Positions 1-8,632 are shown, counted from the first letter of the stretch. The stretch: 20,066 bases of DNA from DASYYE01 sp035946955 (GCA_035946955.1 DASYYE010000058.1:1-20066); one strand, 5' to 3'. Notes: generated from the sequence alone by a model not told the origin. A program made the numbers and translations.

Positions 1-273
1 GCTACGCCACCCGGGACATACACCTTCAACTGGGTGATCAACGAGCCGGCGATGTCGGCGGTGCCGGACCTGACCGGTGACGGCATGAGTCAGGCCACCG
101 GCGCGCTCAATGCGGTGGGTCTTGTGGTGGGCTCACAGGGCAAGGCCATCGACTGCAACCACCTCAACGTGGTGGCCAGTCAGGACCCGGCCCCGGGCAC
201 AGTGGTGCCTAGGGGATCGAGCGTGAACCTCGTCTTCGGGATTCCGCCCAAGCCGCCGCACATATGTCAGTGA
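1..273 (+). CDS. C-terminal part of a PASTA-domain protein (5' end outside window)
   Basis: The reading frame is open from base 1, so the gene starts before the window and the ATG at base 34 is only an internal Met. From base 61 the protein reads as one PASTA repeat: VPDLTG opening, a helix with ATGALNAVGL, then SQDPAPGTVVPRGSSVNLVFG, the conserved turn and last strand of the family. It ends about 8 residues later at a TGA. PASTA repeats sit on the outside of the cell and bind peptidoglycan or muropeptides in serine/threonine kinases and penicillin-binding proteins; stand-alone secreted PASTA proteins also exist. The parent protein cannot be identified from this piece. A hairpin begins 14 nt after the stop. 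Confidence 0.8.
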   Translation, partial: ATPPGTYTFNWVINEPAMSAVPDLTGDGMSQATGALNAVGLVVGSQGKAIDCNHLNVVASQDPAPGTVVPRGSSVNLVFGIPPKPPHICQ

Positions 274-286
274 CAATCCGATAACC

Positions 287-322
287 AGAGGTGGCCGACG
301 AGGTAACCCGCCGGCCACCTCT
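287..322 (+). terminator. Hairpin terminator of the PASTA gene
   Basis: A perfect 11-bp inverted repeat (AGAGGTGGCCG at 287-297, its complement at 312-322) encloses a 14-nt loop. It starts 14 nt after the PASTA stop codon. There is no T tract, which is usual for GC-rich actinomycete terminators. Confidence 0.65.
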
Positions 323-399
323 CGCGTGAGGTCGGACCGGAGGTGCTCACGATCCGTATCAGCTAGGGGATCTCGCCGCCTGGTGGGGACGGGGGCGGC

Positions 400-690
400 G
401 TGTAGATACGGCTTCTCGGACCGGTTGATGTCGTGGCGGACGATGGCCTACGGCGGTCCCCGGGCCGCGGCGCAAGGCGCTGCTCGCGACGCTGGCGCTG
501 AACAGTGGCAAGATCGTCAGCACCGGGCGCCTCACGGATGCCGTCCGGGCACGGCAGCGCCGCCAACCGTGGCGAACACACTGCAGAACCACGTGTCCTG
601 CCTGTGCGGCCTGCTGGGGACAAAGCGGCCATCCGGGCGCACCCGCGCGTGTGCCAGATGCTGATCACCGGCGAGAGGCGCCTTCGGCTG
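400..690 (+). pseudogene. Decayed SARP-type winged-helix domain
   Basis: Three reading frames together give the DNA-binding domain of a SARP/AfsR regulator. From 409: RLLGPVDVVADDG. In a second frame from about 465: RRKALLATLALNSGKIVSTG. In the next: ANTLQNHVSCLCGLLG, followed by a worn copy of the last strands. The intact neighbour at 694-3507 has RLLGPVDVMVDG, RRKAVLAALALNPGEVLSTD and VNTLQSHVSYLRRLLGG in the same order. The likely start is GTG at 400; its second codon is TAG where the neighbour has CAG (Gln), so translation would stop at once. No BTAD or NB-ARC domain follows; the sequence runs into the convergent end of the intact gene. This is a dead, truncated relative of that gene, perhaps from a duplication. 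Confidence 0.75.
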
Positions 691-693
691 GTT

Positions 694-3507
694 CTAGAGA
701 GCACGTCCATTACTCTTTCCCACGTGCTGGTGTAGCCGACGGCGGAGCTGGGCGATGTCGGGATGATCCAGTGCCTGGTGCAGGCGCAGCGCCTGGCGCC
801 AGGCGCGCTGGGCCGATTGGTGATCTCCAGCCGCGTGATGGGCGTCGCCGAGGCGGGTCAGCGTCCTGGCCTCGTTGTAGCCATCGCGGCTCTGCCGGTA
901 GAGGTCTGAGGCTTTGGTGTAGCACGCGATGGCCTCGGTGTGGTCGGCGCGGCAATGGTGGATGTAACCGAGGCTGTCCCAGGTACCGGCCTGGCCTTCC
1001 CGGTCGTCGGCCTGTTCGTGCATGTGAAGGGCCTGCCGGCAGTTCTGGAGCGCCTCGCCGTAGTGGCCTCGCTGGGCATAGGACCAGCCGATGTTGTTGA
1101 GCGCGATGGCTTCTCCAGCACGGTGTCCCGCCGAGCGGTACAGCTCAAGGGCTTGTCGGCCGTGGCTGAGGGCTTGCTGGTCCGCGCCCTGACAGTCGAA
1201 CGTGTAACCGAGAGCGAGGTGAACCAGGGCGCGGCGGATGTCGTCGCCCAGGTCGCCGAACAGGTCGAGGGCACGATCAAGCTCGGCGTGCGCCGGTCCG
1301 TAATCCCCCAGATGGGCCAGTGCGTAGCCGAGTTGGTGATGGCAATGGGCCTGCCCGGGTATGTCACCGGTGCGTTGTGCCGCGATGCCTGCGGCCTGCT
1401 GCGTTCTGGTCCAGTCTCGCCAGTGGCCGCTTCGCTCGAAGTAGCTGGCCATGGTCCGGGCCAGCTGCCAAGCGTGCTGCTCGAAGCCGGCGTCAGCGGC
1501 GTATTCGATACAGCCGAGCAGAACCTGATACTCAGCGTGCAGCCATGCGCTTGCTCGTGGTTCATCCGCGAATTGTTCCGGTATCACCCCGGGATGCGCC
1601 CTGGTCAAGGGGAGGTGGTCCCACGGCCCGGACAACAGCCGGGCTGCCTCCTGGGCGCTGTGCAGGTAGTGGTCGAGCATACGGTGAATGGCTGCGTGCC
1701 GGTCATCGCCGGTGCGCTGGGTACGCGATTGCTCAGCGGCATAGGCACGGAGCAAGTCGTGGCAGGTGAACCGGCCGGGCACGTGCTCGGTGAGCAAGTG
1801 GGCCCGGACCAGCTCGTCCAGTTGCGGCCGGATCTGTTCCGCTGGTTCTCCAGCAAGGCTCGCTGCGGCCGCCGCCGTCAGGTCCGGGCCGGGATGCAGG
1901 CCGAGGAACCAGTACAGGCCGGCGGCCTGCGGGCTCAACGTCCCCGTGGACCAGGAAAACACCGCGCGCAGGTCGGTCCTCTCATCCCCAGCGGTCAGTG
2001 TGTCCAGCGGGCCGGCGGAGTCCCGTAGCTGTCCGGCCAGGACGGACAGCGGCATGATCGGGTCTGTCTCGGCGCGTGCGGCCACGATGGCCAGCGCCAG
2101 CGGCAGCCCGGCGCACCGGCCGATGATCTCCTCCACCACCCCCTGTTCCGCCGCGACCCGGCCAGCGCCAAGTCGGCAGCTGAGCAGCTCACCCGATTCC
2201 GCGGCCGTGAGCAGGCCCAGTGTCAGCGGCCGTGCTCCGTCGATCGCAACCAGGGGCGTTAGCTGGTTGCGGCTGGTCACGACCGCCAGGCAACCGGGCG
2301 AACCGGGTAGCAGCGGCCGGACCTGGTCAGCATCTCGAGCGTTATCCAGCAGCAGCAGAACCCGCTTGTCTGCCAGCAGGCTTCGGTACAGTCCCAGCTG
2401 GGCGTCGAGGCCAGGGGGGACGCGCCGCGCTGGCACACCCAGCGCGTCGAGAAATCCGCGCAGCACCTCGCCCGGATCCAGCGGCGCGCGACCCGGATCA
2501 AACCCGCGCAGATTGGCGTACAGCTGTCCGTCCGGGAACCGCGCGGCCATCCGGTGCGCCCAGTACACCGCCAGTGCCGTCTTGCCCACCCCGGCCGTCC
2601 CGGACACCGCGGAGACAATGACGGCTGGCTGTGCGACAGCAGGATCGGCGGCCAGCAGGTCGTTGAGGCGGGTCAACTCGCCGACCCGGCCAGCGAAAGC
2701 CCTTACCGACGCCGGCAGCTGAGCGGGAACCGGCCCGGTCGGCGGTGGCGAGCTGACGATGACCGGATGTGCTGGCGCTTCGAGCTGCGGATCCTGGCGC
2801 AAGATGGCCGTGTGCAGGTCGCGCAGGTAGGTGCTCGGCCTGATGCCAAGTTCCTCATCGAGGAGCTTGGCCAGCCGCTGGTAGACCGCGAGGGCGTCGT
2901 GCTGGCGGTCGGCCCGATATAGCGCGAGCATCAGATGGGCGTACAGGCGCTCCTGGAAGGGATGCTGGCGGGTCAGGGACTCCAGCTCCGGAACCAGGAC
3001 GGCGTGTTCGCCGCGCTCGAGCCGTATCCGTGCGAGTCCCTCGACCGCCATGAGCCGGAGCTGCTCCAGCCGCTGCGCCTGCTCACTGAACCAGCCCAGG
3101 TCGGCGACGTCGGCCAGCGGCCGCCCCCGCCACAGGGCGAGGGCGGCCCGTAAGGCGGCCTCGCCACCGGCATGGTCCGCATCCTGGTCTGCCCGCTCGA
3201 TCAGGTGTTCGGCGACCGCAAGATCAGTGGCGTCGCCGGCGAGCCTGAGTTGGTAACCCGGCGACCGAGCGACGATCGTGGTCCTGCCGCCGAGCAACCG
3301 CCGGAGGTACGAGACGTGGCTCTGCAGCGTATTCACGCGTGCCGCCGTGTCAGGTCCCCACACGATGTCGAGGAGGCGGTCGGTGCTCAGCACCTCCCCG
3401 GGATTGAGGGCGAGCGCGGCCAGCACCGCCTTGCGGCGCAGTCCTGGAACGTCCCGCGCGGTCCCGTCAACCATGACATCAACCGGCCCGAGCAGCCTGA
3501 CCTGCAT
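694..3507 (-). CDS. AfsR/SARP-family transcriptional regulator (wHTH-BTAD-NB-ARC-TPR)
   Basis: A 937-aa regulator with the full AfsR-like layout. Residues 1-92 form the OmpR-like winged helix that in SARPs binds direct repeats near the -35 region. About 95-240 is the bacterial transcriptional activation domain. The NB-ARC ATPase has Walker A GTAGVGKTA at 303-311, Walker B VLLLLDNA at 383-390, VVTSR at 409-413 and GLPL at 467-470, with HDLLRAYA near 583. TPR-like repeats fill about 700-917. The family acts in the cytoplasm, often switching on antibiotic or secreted-product genes. I prefer the ATG at 3507, since SARPs usually begin just before the RLLGP strand and GGGGGAAGG lies upstream; an in-frame ATG at 3531 would add 8 residues. 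A paralogue lies at 9139-11955. The target is unknown. Confidence 0.9.
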   Translation of the reverse strand: MQVRLLGPVDVMVDGTARDVPGLRRKAVLAALALNPGEVLSTDRLLDIVWGPDTAARVNTLQSHVSYLRRLLGGRTTIVARSPGYQLRLAGDATDLAVAEHLIERADQDADHAGGEAALRAALALWRGRPLADVADLGWFSEQAQRLEQLRLMAVEGLARIRLERGEHAVLVPELESLTRQHPFQERLYAHLMLALYRADRQHDALAVYQRLAKLLDEELGIRPSTYLRDLHTAILRQDPQLEAPAHPVIVSSPPPTGPVPAQLPASVRAFAGRVGELTRLNDLLAADPAVAQPAVIVSAVSGTAGVGKTALAVYWAHRMAARFPDGQLYANLRGFDPGRAPLDPGEVLRGFLDALGVPARRVPPGLDAQLGLYRSLLADKRVLLLLDNARDADQVRPLLPGSPGCLAVVTSRNQLTPLVAIDGARPLTLGLLTAAESGELLSCRLGAGRVAAEQGVVEEIIGRCAGLPLALAIVAARAETDPIMPLSVLAGQLRDSAGPLDTLTAGDERTDLRAVFSWSTGTLSPQAAGLYWFLGLHPGPDLTAAAAASLAGEPAEQIRPQLDELVRAHLLTEHVPGRFTCHDLLRAYAAEQSRTQRTGDDRHAAIHRMLDHYLHSAQEAARLLSGPWDHLPLTRAHPGVIPEQFADEPRASAWLHAEYQVLLGCIEYAADAGFEQHAWQLARTMASYFERSGHWRDWTRTQQAAGIAAQRTGDIPGQAHCHHQLGYALAHLGDYGPAHAELDRALDLFGDLGDDIRRALVHLALGYTFDCQGADQQALSHGRQALELYRSAGHRAGEAIALNNIGWSYAQRGHYGEALQNCRQALHMHEQADDREGQAGTWDSLGYIHHCRADHTEAIACYTKASDLYRQSRDGYNEARTLTRLGDAHHAAGDHQSAQRAWRQALRLHQALDHPDIAQLRRRLHQHVGKSNGRAL

Positions 3508-3607
3508 GACCTTCCCCCGCTCCCAAGGCATCCACTGCCGTCCCGGCGCGTCAAGCCCTACGGCGACAGTGGGTTGAACCGGTGACGGATATCACGAGGG
3601 AGGCTAA

Positions 3608-3771
3608 ATGAGAATTCTCAAGATCGCCATTCTGTTGTTCGCGGCACGCTCGCGGCGAGCCTCAGCATCGTCATGGCTGGGCGAGCGACCTCAGCGATCT
3701 CAGAAATGCGCTGTGGGTCCAAAACGGGATGTAGGGCTCGCCGACGCGGGGATCGAGGTGGTGAAGGCTGA
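3608..3771 (+). pseudogene. Possible small secreted-peptide gene, probably frameshifted
   Basis: A strong ribosome binding site (GAGGGAGG, 4 nt before ATG 3608) precedes a start like a signal peptide: MRILKIAILLF. In frame 1 the hydrophobic stretch is lost after about 12 residues. Moving to the neighbouring frame near 3640 restores a signal-like run (RGTLAASLSIVMAGRATSA) and ends at TGA 3769-3771. I infer a short exported product with a one-base indel. The unshifted frame stays open to 4027 but runs antisense over the nitrate reductase remnant and looks non-coding. No family is recognised. Confidence 0.3.
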
Positions 3772-3774
3772 ACC

Positions 3775-4586
3775 GCCCCGGGTTCGGGCCAGTACGCGGC
3801 CATCACCCGGCGCACTTCGCCGAATCCCGACGTCCGCGCGGCGACGATGTATGACTCGTCGACGTGCCCCCGGCGATCGCGATATGCAGCAGCCCATTCG
3901 CCAGCGCCAGGTTGGTCCCTGGCGTGACTTCCGGGTGCAAAGTGGCAAGGCGCGGTCGGCGTCTGGCGCGGGTCGGCAAGGATCAGCGCACCGCCGCGCG
4001 CCTGCCGATCAGACAGCCACCGCGTGAATGGCGGTATGGTCTCAGCGGCATTGCTGCCCAGCAGCAGGATGGCGTCGGCGGTGGCGAGATCCGGCAGCGG
4101 GAAAGACGGCCCGCGGTCGACGCCGAATGCCCGCGCCTCGGCCGCCGTAGCCGAAGACATGCAGAACCGGCCGTTGTAGTCGATATTCGATGTATCCAGC
4201 GCAACCCGGGCGAACTTGCCCAGCGCATAGGCCTTCTCATTGGTCAGGCGGCCACCGCCGAAGACCGCGACACCGTCTGGCCCGTGCGCGGACTGGACGC
4301 GGCGGACTTCTGCCGCCACCCGGGCCAGCGCCTCATCCCAGCTCGCGGGCTCGAGGGGAGCTGACCGGTGCGCCCGGACCAGCGGCGTCATCAGCCGGTC
4401 CGGAGACGTGAGCAACTCCGCCGACGTCCACCCCTTCTGGCACAAGCCTCCCCGGTTCGTCGGGAAATCCCGGCTCCCCACCTGCAAGCGCCCGCCAGCC
4501 ACGGCGCAGGCCCGGCTACAGATGCCCGCTGTGGCGCGTGCTGCGACAGCCACCCAGGTGCCCAGCGTGCAGCCAGGCGCCGCCAC
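3775..4586 (-). pseudogene. Fragment of an assimilatory-type nitrate reductase catalytic subunit (molybdopterin oxidoreductase)
   Basis: The frame contains long stretches typical of actinomycete NasA/NarB-like nitrate reductases: DFPTNRGGLCQKGWTSAELL, ASWDEALARVA, VFGGGRLTNEKAYALGKFAR, IDYNGRFCMSS and ILLLGSNAAE. The intact enzyme reduces nitrate to nitrite in the cytoplasm with a bis-MGD molybdenum centre and a [4Fe-4S] cluster. Here the gene is broken. The N-terminal CxxCxxxC cluster ligands are not readable; only the fourth Cys, in GLCQKG, remains. Between about 3870 and 3950 the conserved PGTNLALANGLLHIAIAG lies in another frame, so there are two compensating frameshifts. Similarity stops after RRVMAAYWPEP near 3780, leaving about 260 of the roughly 700 residues usual for the family. 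No other nitrogen gene is nearby. Confidence 0.8.
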
Positions 4587-4671
4587 TATCCGCTGTCGAG
4601 ATGACCTCTATGTCAGACGGATAGGGGCGGCGCATGGTTCGGGCCTGTCGGTGGGTCACGCGACCGGTGGC

Positions 4672-5598
4672 TCAGCCGCTGGTGAGGACCTGGACGCCGT
4701 AGAAATTGAGCGCTGGCACGACTGGCTGGTAGAAGAAAGTGCCGGCGCTGCAGTCGCCGATGAAGCTCGCGGCCAGGCCGAGGGCGGTGGCGCCGATGTT
4801 GCCGCTGTCGTCATACAGCGGCCCGCCGCTGTCACCGGGCTGCAGGCAGACTGTGGATTGGATTTGGTTGTAGATAATGCTGCCGTCGGGGTACATGACG
4901 GTGACGTTCAGGACGGTGATGGCGCCGCAGGTGATCCCGGTGGTGGCGCCGGACTTGCACGCCCACTCGCCGAGATACGGCTCGGCCGCGCCGATGACGG
5001 GGATGCGTGTGCCGTCATAGGCCTGGATAGCACCGGGCTGGGCCAGCCCGCCCTTGTCCTTCAGCAGACCGAAGTCACTGCCGGGGATCTGGGCGTCGAC
5101 CGCCGGGCCGAACAACGCGCCGGTGGCGGCCTTGTACCACGGGCCGCCGTTCACGGCACAGTGGCCTGCGGTGAGCGCGAAGCCCCCGGTCACGTTGAAC
5201 CCGAGCGTGCAGCCAACCCCGGTCGCGGTGACGATCCCGTCGCCGTCGAGGATGTGCCCGGCTGCGGGGGTGATCGCGCCGGGGAAGCGCTCGACCTGCA
5301 CCGTCGGGCCAAGGCTGCGGGCCGCCGACAGCAGCCCGGCCGTCCGGGTGGCCTTGCTGCCTATGGTCAGCACCACGTGGTGGGTCAGGGGGTCGATGCC
5401 GACCGCAGTGTCCGGTACGAGCCGCCCGGCGAGCGCCGCGCGGGCGGCCTGCAGCGCGGCAGCCGTGGGCGGGGCGGGTGCTGTCCGGATCGCTGCGTTC
5501 GCGGTGCCGGACCCAGCCGCCAGCAGCGCTGAGGCAGCCACCGCGACCGCCGCACTCCCGTACCACCAGCGGCAACTCCGCCGTGTGACCAGCGTCAT
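4672..5598 (-). CDS. Secreted streptogrisin-like (S1 family) serine protease
   Basis: A 308-aa secreted endopeptidase of chymotrypsin fold. The N-terminus has Arg residues, a hydrophobic core (about 15-29) and an AxA cleavage site near residue 35 (GTANA). A propeptide of roughly 70-80 residues follows. The catalytic triad is visible: His146 in LTAGHC, Asp175 in PGSDFGLL, Ser257 in QPGDSGGPL. Cysteines at 130/147, 214/224 and 251/283 match the three disulfides usual in streptogrisins. The start chosen is ATG 5598, preceded by an AAAGGGGA-like binding site; an in-frame ATG at 5652 would add 18 residues across the inverted repeat and is less likely. Divergent from the histidine kinase gene. Substrate specificity cannot be read from the sequence. 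Confidence 0.88.
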   Translation of the reverse strand: MTLVTRRSCRWWYGSAAVAVAASALLAAGSGTANAAIRTAPAPPTAAALQAARAALAGRLVPDTAVGIDPLTHHVVLTIGSKATRTAGLLSAARSLGPTVQVERFPGAITPAAGHILDGDGIVTATGVGCTLGFNVTGGFALTAGHCAVNGGPWYKAATGALFGPAVDAQIPGSDFGLLKDKGGLAQPGAIQAYDGTRIPVIGAAEPYLGEWACKSGATTGITCGAITVLNVTVMYPDGSIIYNQIQSTVCLQPGDSGGPLYDDSGNIGATALGLAASFIGDCSAGTFFYQPVVPALNFYGVQVLTSG

Positions 5599-5608
5599 GG
5601 TCAGGTCC

Positions 5609-5645
5609 CCTTTCCGTTGTGGATGGATGAACCACAACGGAAAGG
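5609..5645. repeat. Perfect 14-bp inverted repeat over the protease leader
   Basis: CCTTTCCGTTGTGG at 5609-5622 is repeated as its exact complement at 5632-5645, with a 9-nt spacer. On the protease mRNA the downstream arm ends in GGAAAGG, part of the ribosome binding site, 10 nt before the ATG at 5598. It could be a dyad operator or an RNA hairpin hiding the binding site. Confidence 0.75.
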
Positions 5646-5845
5646 CTGTCAATCCAGACCGCCAGCCGCATCGGGGGAATCCCGCCGTTCTCGGAGGGAT
5701 ACCCCTACGCCCGTGGGGCGCCGAAAAAACTGTGTCACTCCCACGGTGTCAGGCGCGTCACGTCCTGAGGTGTCCGCAGCCGAACCATGCGCTGCCGCCA
5801 TCCGTTCTGAGGTAAGAGAATGCCGATGGCGGATGGGGACGGCGC

Positions 5846-7579
5846 ATGGCTGGCCGGAGGGTGCTCCAGGCGGCCACCACGGCGGGTGCGTTAGCGGGCG
5901 GCGCAGCCGCGGTAGTGGGAGTGCTGGCTTCGGTGCACACCTACCGTGCGCTCGACCCCTGGTGGGTGTGGGTTCCGGTGCAGGTGGTCGGGCCGTCCTT
6001 CACCGCTGCGGGAGTGACCGCCCGGCTGCGGCGCCCCGACCACGGCATCGGCTGGCTGATGATAGCGGTCGGCATTGCGTCGTGCGCGGTGGATCTCCGC
6101 TGGAGCACCCAGCCCGCCCTGTTCGCGATCGGTTTCAGCTTGTTCTATCTCGGGCCGGTGATCTTCACCCACCTGGTGCTGGCTCTTCCGGCCGGGCGGC
6201 TCACCACACGCCCGGAGCGGCTTGTCACGGTCGGCCTGTACCTGGACGTACTGGTCACCCAGCCGATGCGGTACCTCATCGAGCATCCGAGGCCACCGCA
6301 GAGCTGGACGTCCCCGGACAGGACACCATCCCCCTGGGCGACGGCGGCCAGCGTGGCTGGCCTGGCACTGACGCTCACCGCCATCTGGCTGGTGGTCTCA
6401 CGCTGGCGGGCGGCGGGCAGACCAGCCCGCCGTACTCATGCCCTGACATGGGTCACCGGCGCCGTGGTGGGCGTCATCGTGACCGGCAGCACATCCGTCA
6501 GCGTGCTGGACGCCGGCCCGGCTGTCCTGCGCCCGTTTCAGCTGGTCTATGCGTTCGCACTCATATTCACCCCGTTCGCGGTCCTGGCCGGGGTGCTCCG
6601 GGTACGGATGGCCCGGATGCGCGTCGCCGATCTGGTCATCCAGCTCGACGAAAGCCCGGAACCCCGAGCCCTGTGCAGCGCGCTCGCCGACGCACTGGGT
6701 GACCCGACCCTCCAGGTCTGTTTCCGCCTGCCTGGTACCAGTGACTACGTCGACGCCGACGGGCGTCCCCTCCTGCTACCTGCGTCCGGCCCCGCCGGGA
6801 CACCTGCCACGGCTGGGCGGGCGGTCACGCCGGTGGCACGCCACGGCGAACTGCTGGCGGCTCTCATACATGACCCTGACCTGGTCGGCCAGCGCCCGCT
6901 CGTCGACGCTGTCGTCGCGGCGGCTTGCCTGGCCCTGGAAAACGGCCGGCTGCATGCCGTGCAGCGCACTCAGCTTGAGGAGGTACGGGCCTCCAGGGCA
7001 CGGATCGTAGCGGCGGCGGACATGGAGCGACAGCGCATCCAGCGTGACCTTCACGACGGCGTGCAGAACAAGCTCCTCACCGCGGCAATGCTCGTCGGCC
7101 AGGCAGTCCTCGGCACGCCCGGCCATGCGCTCCTGGAGCAAGCCGGCACGCAGCTGCGCGAGGCCCTTTCGGACCTCCGCGAACTCACCGATGGAATCCA
7201 CCCGCCGTCGCTGGCCGGACAGGGCCTGGCGGCCGTCGTGGAGAACCTCGCCGAACGTGCGCCCATCCCAGTGCGCTTCCAGGTGCCGACCCGGCGCTGG
7301 CCCGATGATGCCGAGCGTGCCGCTTACTTCGTGATCAATGAGGCCTTGGCAAACGTATACAAACATGCGGCGGCAACTTACGCCGCGGTCATGGTCAGCA
7401 TGTCTGGTGACCACCTGTTTGTGGACATCACCGATGACGGACGGGGCGGCGCCAATCCCGGCCGCGGCACCGGGCTGCGCGGGCTCGAGGACCGGGTTGC
7501 CGCCCTCGGCGGCACTCTGCAGATCACCAGCAGTCCAGGGCTGGGTACCCAGATCAAGGCTGAGCTGCCATGCGTGTGA
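5846..7579 (+). CDS. Membrane sensor histidine kinase, NarL-type (HisKA_3)
   Basis: A 577-aa kinase. The first 250 residues are hydrophobic with about six or seven membrane segments (roughly 13-31, 40-56, 68-83, 90-113, 167-185, 201-220, 231-252). There is no large extracellular domain, so it probably senses something in or at the membrane. A linker of about 130 residues resembling a degenerate GAF region (not certain) precedes the dimerisation domain, where ERQRIQRDLHDGVQNKLL contains the phospho-acceptor His403. The ATPase domain shows the N box NEALANVYKHA (498-508), DDGRGG (530-535) and GTGLRGLEDRV (541-551). It overlaps the response regulator gene by 10 bp, so the two are surely translated together. 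The signal is unknown; the divergent protease gene is a candidate target by position only. Confidence 0.9.
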   Translation: MAGRRVLQAATTAGALAGGAAAVVGVLASVHTYRALDPWWVWVPVQVVGPSFTAAGVTARLRRPDHGIGWLMIAVGIASCAVDLRWSTQPALFAIGFSLFYLGPVIFTHLVLALPAGRLTTRPERLVTVGLYLDVLVTQPMRYLIEHPRPPQSWTSPDRTPSPWATAASVAGLALTLTAIWLVVSRWRAAGRPARRTHALTWVTGAVVGVIVTGSTSVSVLDAGPAVLRPFQLVYAFALIFTPFAVLAGVLRVRMARMRVADLVIQLDESPEPRALCSALADALGDPTLQVCFRLPGTSDYVDADGRPLLLPASGPAGTPATAGRAVTPVARHGELLAALIHDPDLVGQRPLVDAVVAAACLALENGRLHAVQRTQLEEVRASRARIVAAADMERQRIQRDLHDGVQNKLLTAAMLVGQAVLGTPGHALLEQAGTQLREALSDLRELTDGIHPPSLAGQGLAAVVENLAERAPIPVRFQVPTRRWPDDAERAAYFVINEALANVYKHAAATYAAVMVSMSGDHLFVDITDDGRGGANPGRGTGLRGLEDRVAALGGTLQITSSPGLGTQIKAELPCV

Positions 7580-8256
7580 TGATCGCCGAGGACTCTGGCC
7601 TGCTCAGGCAGATGCTCGCGGAGATCCTGAACCAGCACGGGTTCGAGGTGACCGGGCAGGCCAGCGACTCCGGCAAGCTGCTGAGCATGATCGCGGCAGA
7701 ACCACCTGACGTCGTCATACTGGACATCCGGCTGCCACCCAGCCACTGCGACGAAGGGCTCCAGGCTGCGCACGAGATCCGTGCGCGCCACCCTGGCGTC
7801 GGGATCCTCGTGCTGTCCAACTACGCCGAGACATCGTACGCGGTTCGGTTGCTGGAAAACGGGGCACGCGGCATCGGGTACCTCGTGAAAGACCGGGTGC
7901 AAGACACCGGCCGGCTGCTGGACGCGCTTGTCCGGGTGGCATCTGGTGACACGGTCATCGATGCGGACATAGTCCATCGGGTGATGAGCCGTCGTCGCAC
8001 CGAGAACCCACTGAGCGCGCTGACCGCGGCCGAACGGCAGGTGCTCGGCCTGATGGCAGAGGGCCTCTCTAACACAGCGATAGCCGACAGGCTGCCCTGC
8101 AGTCTGAAAACCGTCGAGAAACGGGTCTCCGCGATTACCAGGAAACTTGGCATACCCGATATCGGCTACCCCGGCAGGAGCGCGGTGAACGTGCGGGTAG
8201 TGGCAGTCCTCGCCTACCTGCGCAACCCAGACGCGACGTCCGGCAAGACCGGCTAG
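7570..8256 (+). CDS. LuxR/NarL-family response regulator
   Basis: A 228-aa response regulator, partner of the kinase just upstream. The receiver domain (1-120) has the acidic pair in AEDSG (E7, D8), phospho-acceptor Asp52 in VVILDIRLPP, Ser83 in LVLSNYAE and Lys107 in YLVKDR. The C-terminal LuxR helix-turn-helix covers about 146-195, with LTAAERQVLGLMAEGLSN and TAIADRLPCSLKTVEKRV. It acts in the cytoplasm as a DNA-binding dimer after phosphorylation. ATG 7570 is chosen because MRVMIAEDSG is the normal first strand; ATG 7579, sharing one base with the kinase stop, is an alternative that removes three residues. An unusual point is the GYPGRSAVN insertion near the end of the HTH domain, where such proteins are usually shorter. 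Confidence 0.92.
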   Translation: MRVMIAEDSGLLRQMLAEILNQHGFEVTGQASDSGKLLSMIAAEPPDVVILDIRLPPSHCDEGLQAAHEIRARHPGVGILVLSNYAETSYAVRLLENGARGIGYLVKDRVQDTGRLLDALVRVASGDTVIDADIVHRVMSRRRTENPLSALTAAERQVLGLMAEGLSNTAIADRLPCSLKTVEKRVSAITRKLGIPDIGYPGRSAVNVRVVAVLAYLRNPDATSGKTG

Positions 8257-8304
8257 GAGGGCACTGAATAACGGGTGATCCAGGGCGGGAAGAGCGCCAA
8301 CAAG

Positions 8305-8632
8305 GCCGTCTGTGCGACCGCGACAGCAATCCTACGGCAGCATCCGACGCGGTCTTCGCCGGGAACGACACGCGGGTGATCAAGACCCCGGCCCCTGTCC
8401 CCGCGAGCGGACTCGTATGCCGAACGGTCGTGGGAACACTTCACCGCGGATGCCTCGATCAGCGAGTACCGCAGGGCAGCCTAGCGGATGCAAAACGGCA
8501 GGTAAGCGTCTATGAACGAGTTTTGGCACAGCACACGCACCCAGCGTCATCCCTTTCCCGGCACCGCCTCATCAGATCCGCCGTCAGCAGCTTCTCGGCG
8601 GGCTGATCAACGAGTACCAGCCCGCCGCGTAA
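8305..8632 (+). pseudogene. C-terminal remnant of an IS481-like (rve/DDE) transposase
   Basis: Read across frames this is the end of a DDE integrase-type transposase. CDRDSNPTAASDAVFAG then DTRVIKTPAP from 8313 matches the catalytic-Asp and RxPRANA region. SYAERSW, carrying the catalytic Glu, lies in a neighbouring frame near 8414. GTLHRGCLD follows the pattern GTxRRECLD. The tail QLLGGLINEYQPAA ends at TAA 8630-8632, in a third frame. The N-terminal half and the first catalytic Asp are absent. The element is dead: several frameshifts, no complete DDE triad in one frame. It lies on the opposite strand from the IS3 fragment that follows, so the two are separate insertions. Confidence 0.75.

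Noticed and set aside
940..2028. Long open frame on plus (362 codons) over the first AfsR-like gene
   Set aside because: Shadow of the minus-strand regulator: no family motifs and no binding site.
4240..5532. 430-codon plus-strand frame over the protease
   Set aside because: Antisense to the protease triad region; composition is of the repetitive Gly/Asp/Arg kind seen in shadows.
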